Assembly: GCA_036518955.1 (NCBI GenBank)
Contig: DATDMG010000548.1
Location: 1-7,260 of the forward strand
Direction: 5' to 3'
From: DATDMG01 sp036518955
GTDB taxonomy: Bacteria > Actinomycetota > Actinomycetes > Actinomycetales > Kineosporiaceae
DNA length: 7,260 nt
Under the pieces are notes generated by a model that did no database searches, was not told the origin of the DNA, and saw only the letters and a program-made list of their open reading frames with translations. Below, piece after piece: positions 5,525-7,260 of the stretch (positions are counted from its first letter, which is position 1; each line of letters opens with the position of its first letter). A program made the position numbers and the translations under genes.

Positions 5525-6525
5525 GGCGCTCCGGTCCGATCCCGGTCGTGCTCGACGTCGACACGGGTGTGGACGACGCCTGCGCGCTCCTGCTCGCGGC
5601 GCGCCACCCCGGCCTCGATCTGCGCGCCGTGACGTGCGTGGCCGGGAACGCGGCCGTCGACCAGGTGGTCCGGAACACCCTCACCGTGCTGGCGATCGCC
5701 GGCCGGGACGACGTCCCGGTGGGTCGCGGCGCCGATCGCCCGCTGCTGGAGCCGGCGCGTCCGGCGCGGCACGTGCACGGCGAGGACGGGATGGGTGACC
5801 TGGGCCTGGCCCCCGCCGGGCGCCGGGCCGACGCCCGGCACGCCGTCGTCCTGCTGCGCGACGTCCTCACCGAGGCGGCGGCGACGGGCCGCCGGGTGAC
5901 GCTGGTCCCGCTGGCGCCGCTGACCAACGTCGCCCTGCTCCTGCGCACCTACCCGGAGGCGGCGGCCGGGCTGGCCAGGATCGTGTTCATGGGCGGGGCC
6001 GCGCTGACCGGCAACGCCACCGCCGCCGCCGAGTTCAACGTCTGGCACGACCCGGAGGCCGCCGCGATCGTGCTGGAGGCCGCCGCGCACCTCGGCGTCC
6101 CGGTCACCATGTACGGGCTCGACGTCTTCTACCGGCCCGTGGTGACGCGCGCCCAGGCCGAGGCGCTGCGCTCGGTGGCCGGTGCGGCGCCGCGGCTGGC
6201 GGGGGACCTGATCGCCTTCCAGTGCCAGCGGTTCGACGCCGACGCCGCCTCGATCGGCGACGCCGGCGCGGTGTGCGCCGTCGTCGAGCCGGGCGGCCTG
6301 ATCACCCGCCGGCTGCCGGTCCGGGTCGAGTTGACCGGATCGTGGACGCGCGGGCAGACCGTCGTCGACCAGCGCGAGTGGGCGGGCGACCTGGCGCACG
6401 ACCCGCACGGGCGGGGCAGCGCCCTGATCGACGTCGCGCTGGGCGTGGACGGCGACCGCTACGCGGCCCTGTGGCTGGACACCGTCGCGACGAGCGGCCG
6501 GCCGGCCGACACGTCGACGGGCTGA
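5521..6525 (+). CDS. Inosine/uridine-preferring nucleoside hydrolase family protein
   Basis: Members of this family cleave the N-glycosidic bond of ribonucleosides, giving a base and ribose for salvage, in a calcium-dependent cytoplasmic reaction. From GTG 5521 the protein has 334 residues, the usual size. The N-terminal motif LDVDTGVDDA (11-20) supplies the metal- and ribose-binding aspartates D14, D18 and D19; Thr replaces the usual Pro of DxDPGxDD. Also present are LAPLTNVA (131-138, with the metal-binding Thr at 135), FMGGA (156-160), AEFNVWHDPEAA (170-181, ribose contacts E171 and N173), and IGDAGAVCAV (245-254), where D247 is the C-terminal metal ligand. The family histidine normally before that aspartate is Gly246 here. 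The frame is open upstream to 5272, but that part lies within tsaD. The GTG overlaps the tsaD stop (GTGA), with AGGTG at 5511-5515 as a possible ribosome-binding site. The substrate cannot be predicted. Confidence 0.9.
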   Translation: MRRSGPIPVVLDVDTGVDDACALLLAARHPGLDLRAVTCVAGNAAVDQVVRNTLTVLAIAGRDDVPVGRGADRPLLEPARPARHVHGEDGMGDLGLAPAGRRADARHAVVLLRDVLTEAAATGRRVTLVPLAPLTNVALLLRTYPEAAAGLARIVFMGGAALTGNATAAAEFNVWHDPEAAAIVLEAAAHLGVPVTMYGLDVFYRPVVTRAQAEALRSVAGAAPRLAGDLIAFQCQRFDADAASIGDAGAVCAVVEPGGLITRRLPVRVELTGSWTRGQTVVDQREWAGDLAHDPHGRGSALIDVALGVDGDRYAALWLDTVATSGRPADTSTG

Positions 6526-6544
6526 CGTCGACGGCGCTCAGCCC
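6519..6544 (+). terminator. Candidate hairpin terminator at the operon end
   Basis: GGGCTGA (6519-6525) and TCAGCCC (6538-6544) form a perfect 7-bp stem around a 12-base GC-rich loop. The 5' arm includes the stop codon of the nucleoside hydrolase gene (TGA 6523-6525). No T-rich tract follows, which is usual for actinobacterial intrinsic-type terminators but weakens the call. The same hairpin could also act on the convergent minus-strand transcript. Confidence 0.4.
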
Positions 6545-6572
6545 CCGCCCTCGCCCGGCGGGCCGGCCCGGG

Positions 6573-6611
6573 CCGCCTCAGCCGACCGCCTCAGCCGACC
6601 GCCTCAGCCGG
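6573..6611. repeat. Three tandem copies of a 13-bp unit at the 3' end of the deacetylase gene
   Basis: The unit ccgcctcagccga occurs at 6573-6585, 6586-6598 and 6599-6611; only the last base of the third copy differs. Each copy carries TCA, a TGA on the minus strand, at 6578, 6591 and 6604. The copy nearest the deacetylase supplies its actual stop codon and last residues (Ala-Gly). The array occupies part of the 78-base gap between the two convergent stop codons and looks like replication slippage. Confidence 0.85.
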
Positions 6612-7260
6612 CGCCGTCCAGCCGGACGAACCGGTAGCCATGGGCCTGGTACAGGTCGATGATCCGGGACACCGCGGCGACGCCGGCCTGCCGGGAACCG
6701 CCGCCGTCATGCATGAGGATGATCGGGTGCGGCTGGGACAGGCCCGCCGCGACCCGGGCCACGATGGTGTCGGTGATCTGGGCCTGCTGCCGCGCCGATC
6801 CGCGGTGGGAGCCCTGCAGCTGCCAGTCCCGCGGGTCCACCGACCAGAGGGCCACGGCCATCCCGAGCGCGTGGGCGGTGGGCAGCAGCGTCGCCGGCAG
6901 GAACCCGCCCGGCGGCCGGAACCAGCAGACGGGCTTCCCGGTGGCCTGTCCGATCGTCTGGTTCGTCTGGTCGATCTCGGTGCGCAGGTAGGCGCTCGTC
7001 CAGCCGCCCCGTACCTGGCGCGGGTAGGCGTGGTGCCAGGTGTGGTCGCCGATCAGGTGCCCCCCCGCGGACTCCCGGGCCACCAGGTCGGGGTGGGCCC
7101 GCGCGTTGCCGCCGATCACGAAGAACGTGGCCCGGACGCCGCGAGCCGCCAGGACGCCGAGCAGCGCGGCGGTGTCGTCGCCGGGACCGTCGTCGAAGGT
7201 GAGGGCGATCGTGCGGCCGGCGCCCGGCGCCTCGGTCACCGTGCCGCCGCGGGGCTCCGG
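6604..7260 (-). CDS. NodB-domain polysaccharide deacetylase (CE4 family), N-terminus outside window
   Basis: CE4 enzymes are metal-dependent amidases that remove acetyl groups from N-acetylated sugars in peptidoglycan, chitin or exopolysaccharide, usually outside the membrane. Numbering from the GTG at 7239, all five NodB motifs are present: TFDDGP (14-19, D16 catalytic base and D17 metal ligand), HTWHH (66-70, metal ligands H66 and H70), RPPGG (108-112), DPRDW (135-139) and ILMHDGG (174-180, H177 catalytic). An active zinc- or cobalt-type enzyme is therefore likely. The frame stays open past 7239 to the window edge (PEPRGGT before the Val), and the catalytic domain would start abruptly at 7239. 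The true start, with any signal peptide or linker, is therefore probably beyond 7260. It converges on the operon, 78 bases from the nucleoside hydrolase stop. The exact sugar substrate is unknown. Confidence 0.93.
   Translation of the reverse strand, partial: PEPRGGTVTEAPGAGRTIALTFDDGPGDDTAALLGVLAARGVRATFFVIGGNARAHPDLVARESAGGHLIGDHTWHHAYPRQVRGGWTSAYLRTEIDQTNQTIGQATGKPVCWFRPPGGFLPATLLPTAHALGMAVALWSVDPRDWQLQGSHRGSARQQAQITDTIVARVAAGLSQPHPIILMHDGGGSRQAGVAAVSRIIDLYQAHGYRFVRLDGAG

Noticed and set aside
4372..6408. 678-codon open frame on the minus strand opposite tsaD and the nucleoside hydrolase
   Set aside because: Two well-recognised genes lie on the plus strand across the whole span, and the antisense translation is Arg/Pro/Gly/Ala-rich with no motif. 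Long open antisense frames are expected in such GC-rich DNA.
6511..6534. Two copies of acgtcgacgg around the nucleoside hydrolase stop as a possible operator
   Set aside because: The core gtcgac is a common self-complementary word in this DNA, and the copies sit at the 3' end of an operon where an operator is unlikely.
7237..7239. GTG 7239 as the true start of the deacetylase
   Set aside because: The frame remains open to the window edge, and most extracytoplasmic CE4 proteins have a signal or anchor before the NodB domain. It is treated as an internal Val, though a short cytoplasmic form cannot be excluded.
1..7260. Search for CRISPR arrays, tRNAs, rRNAs, insertion sequences, attachment sites and defence genes
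   Set aside because: No regularly spaced repeats with spacers, no cloverleaf or CCA-type gene, no transposase, integrase or nuclease motifs, and no composition change suggesting transfer were seen by reading the sequence.

Overview
The window is very GC-rich, with GTG and ATG starts, almost only TGA stops and strong G/C bias at third codon positions. This points to a high-GC actinobacterium. Gene order and protein style fit a Frankia-like or related soil actinobacterium, but the sequence alone does not fix the genus. Coding is dense: one tight plus-strand operon fills about nine tenths of the window, and one convergent minus-strand gene enters from the right edge.

Layout, left to right. At 2-253 is the 3' end of an ORF whose C-terminus resembles the ADP-dependent NAD(P)H-hydrate dehydratase NnrD. 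A 20-bp gap carrying a 15-bp tandem duplication follows. Then come alanine racemase (alr, 274-1503), a membrane-anchored alpha/beta hydrolase with an arginine-rich tail (1496-2794), tsaE (2791-3294), tsaB (3291-3950), rimI (3947-4468), tsaD (4478-5524) and an inosine/uridine-type nucleoside hydrolase (5521-6525). Five of these junctions overlap by 4 or 8 bases, which implies translational coupling. The only break inside the alr-to-hydrolase chain is the 9-bp rimI/tsaD gap, which carries a good candidate leaderless promoter. After a short intergenic region with a hairpin and three 13-bp repeats, a NodB-type polysaccharide deacetylase (6604 to the right edge, minus strand) converges on the operon.

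How the genes fit together. TsaE, TsaB and TsaD are three of the four bacterial proteins that make N6-threonylcarbamoyladenosine (t6A) at position 37 of ANN-decoding tRNAs; TsaC/Sua5 is not in the window. RimI is the N-alpha-acetyltransferase usually encoded beside them. Alr supplies D-alanine for peptidoglycan, and NnrD repairs damaged NAD(P)H. The operon therefore combines housekeeping functions in translation, cell wall and metabolite repair. The alpha/beta hydrolase has no assigned substrate, and the nucleoside hydrolase sits where many actinobacteria have groES-groEL.

I found no CRISPR array, tRNA, rRNA, transposon, phage gene or defence-system hallmark. The sequence does not support a wholly new system. 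The most notable signals are small: the predicted leaderless tsaD promoter overlapping the rimI stop codon, short tandem duplications at gene ends, the anchored hydrolase with its basic tail, and a nucleoside hydrolase lacking the usual catalytic-site histidine.
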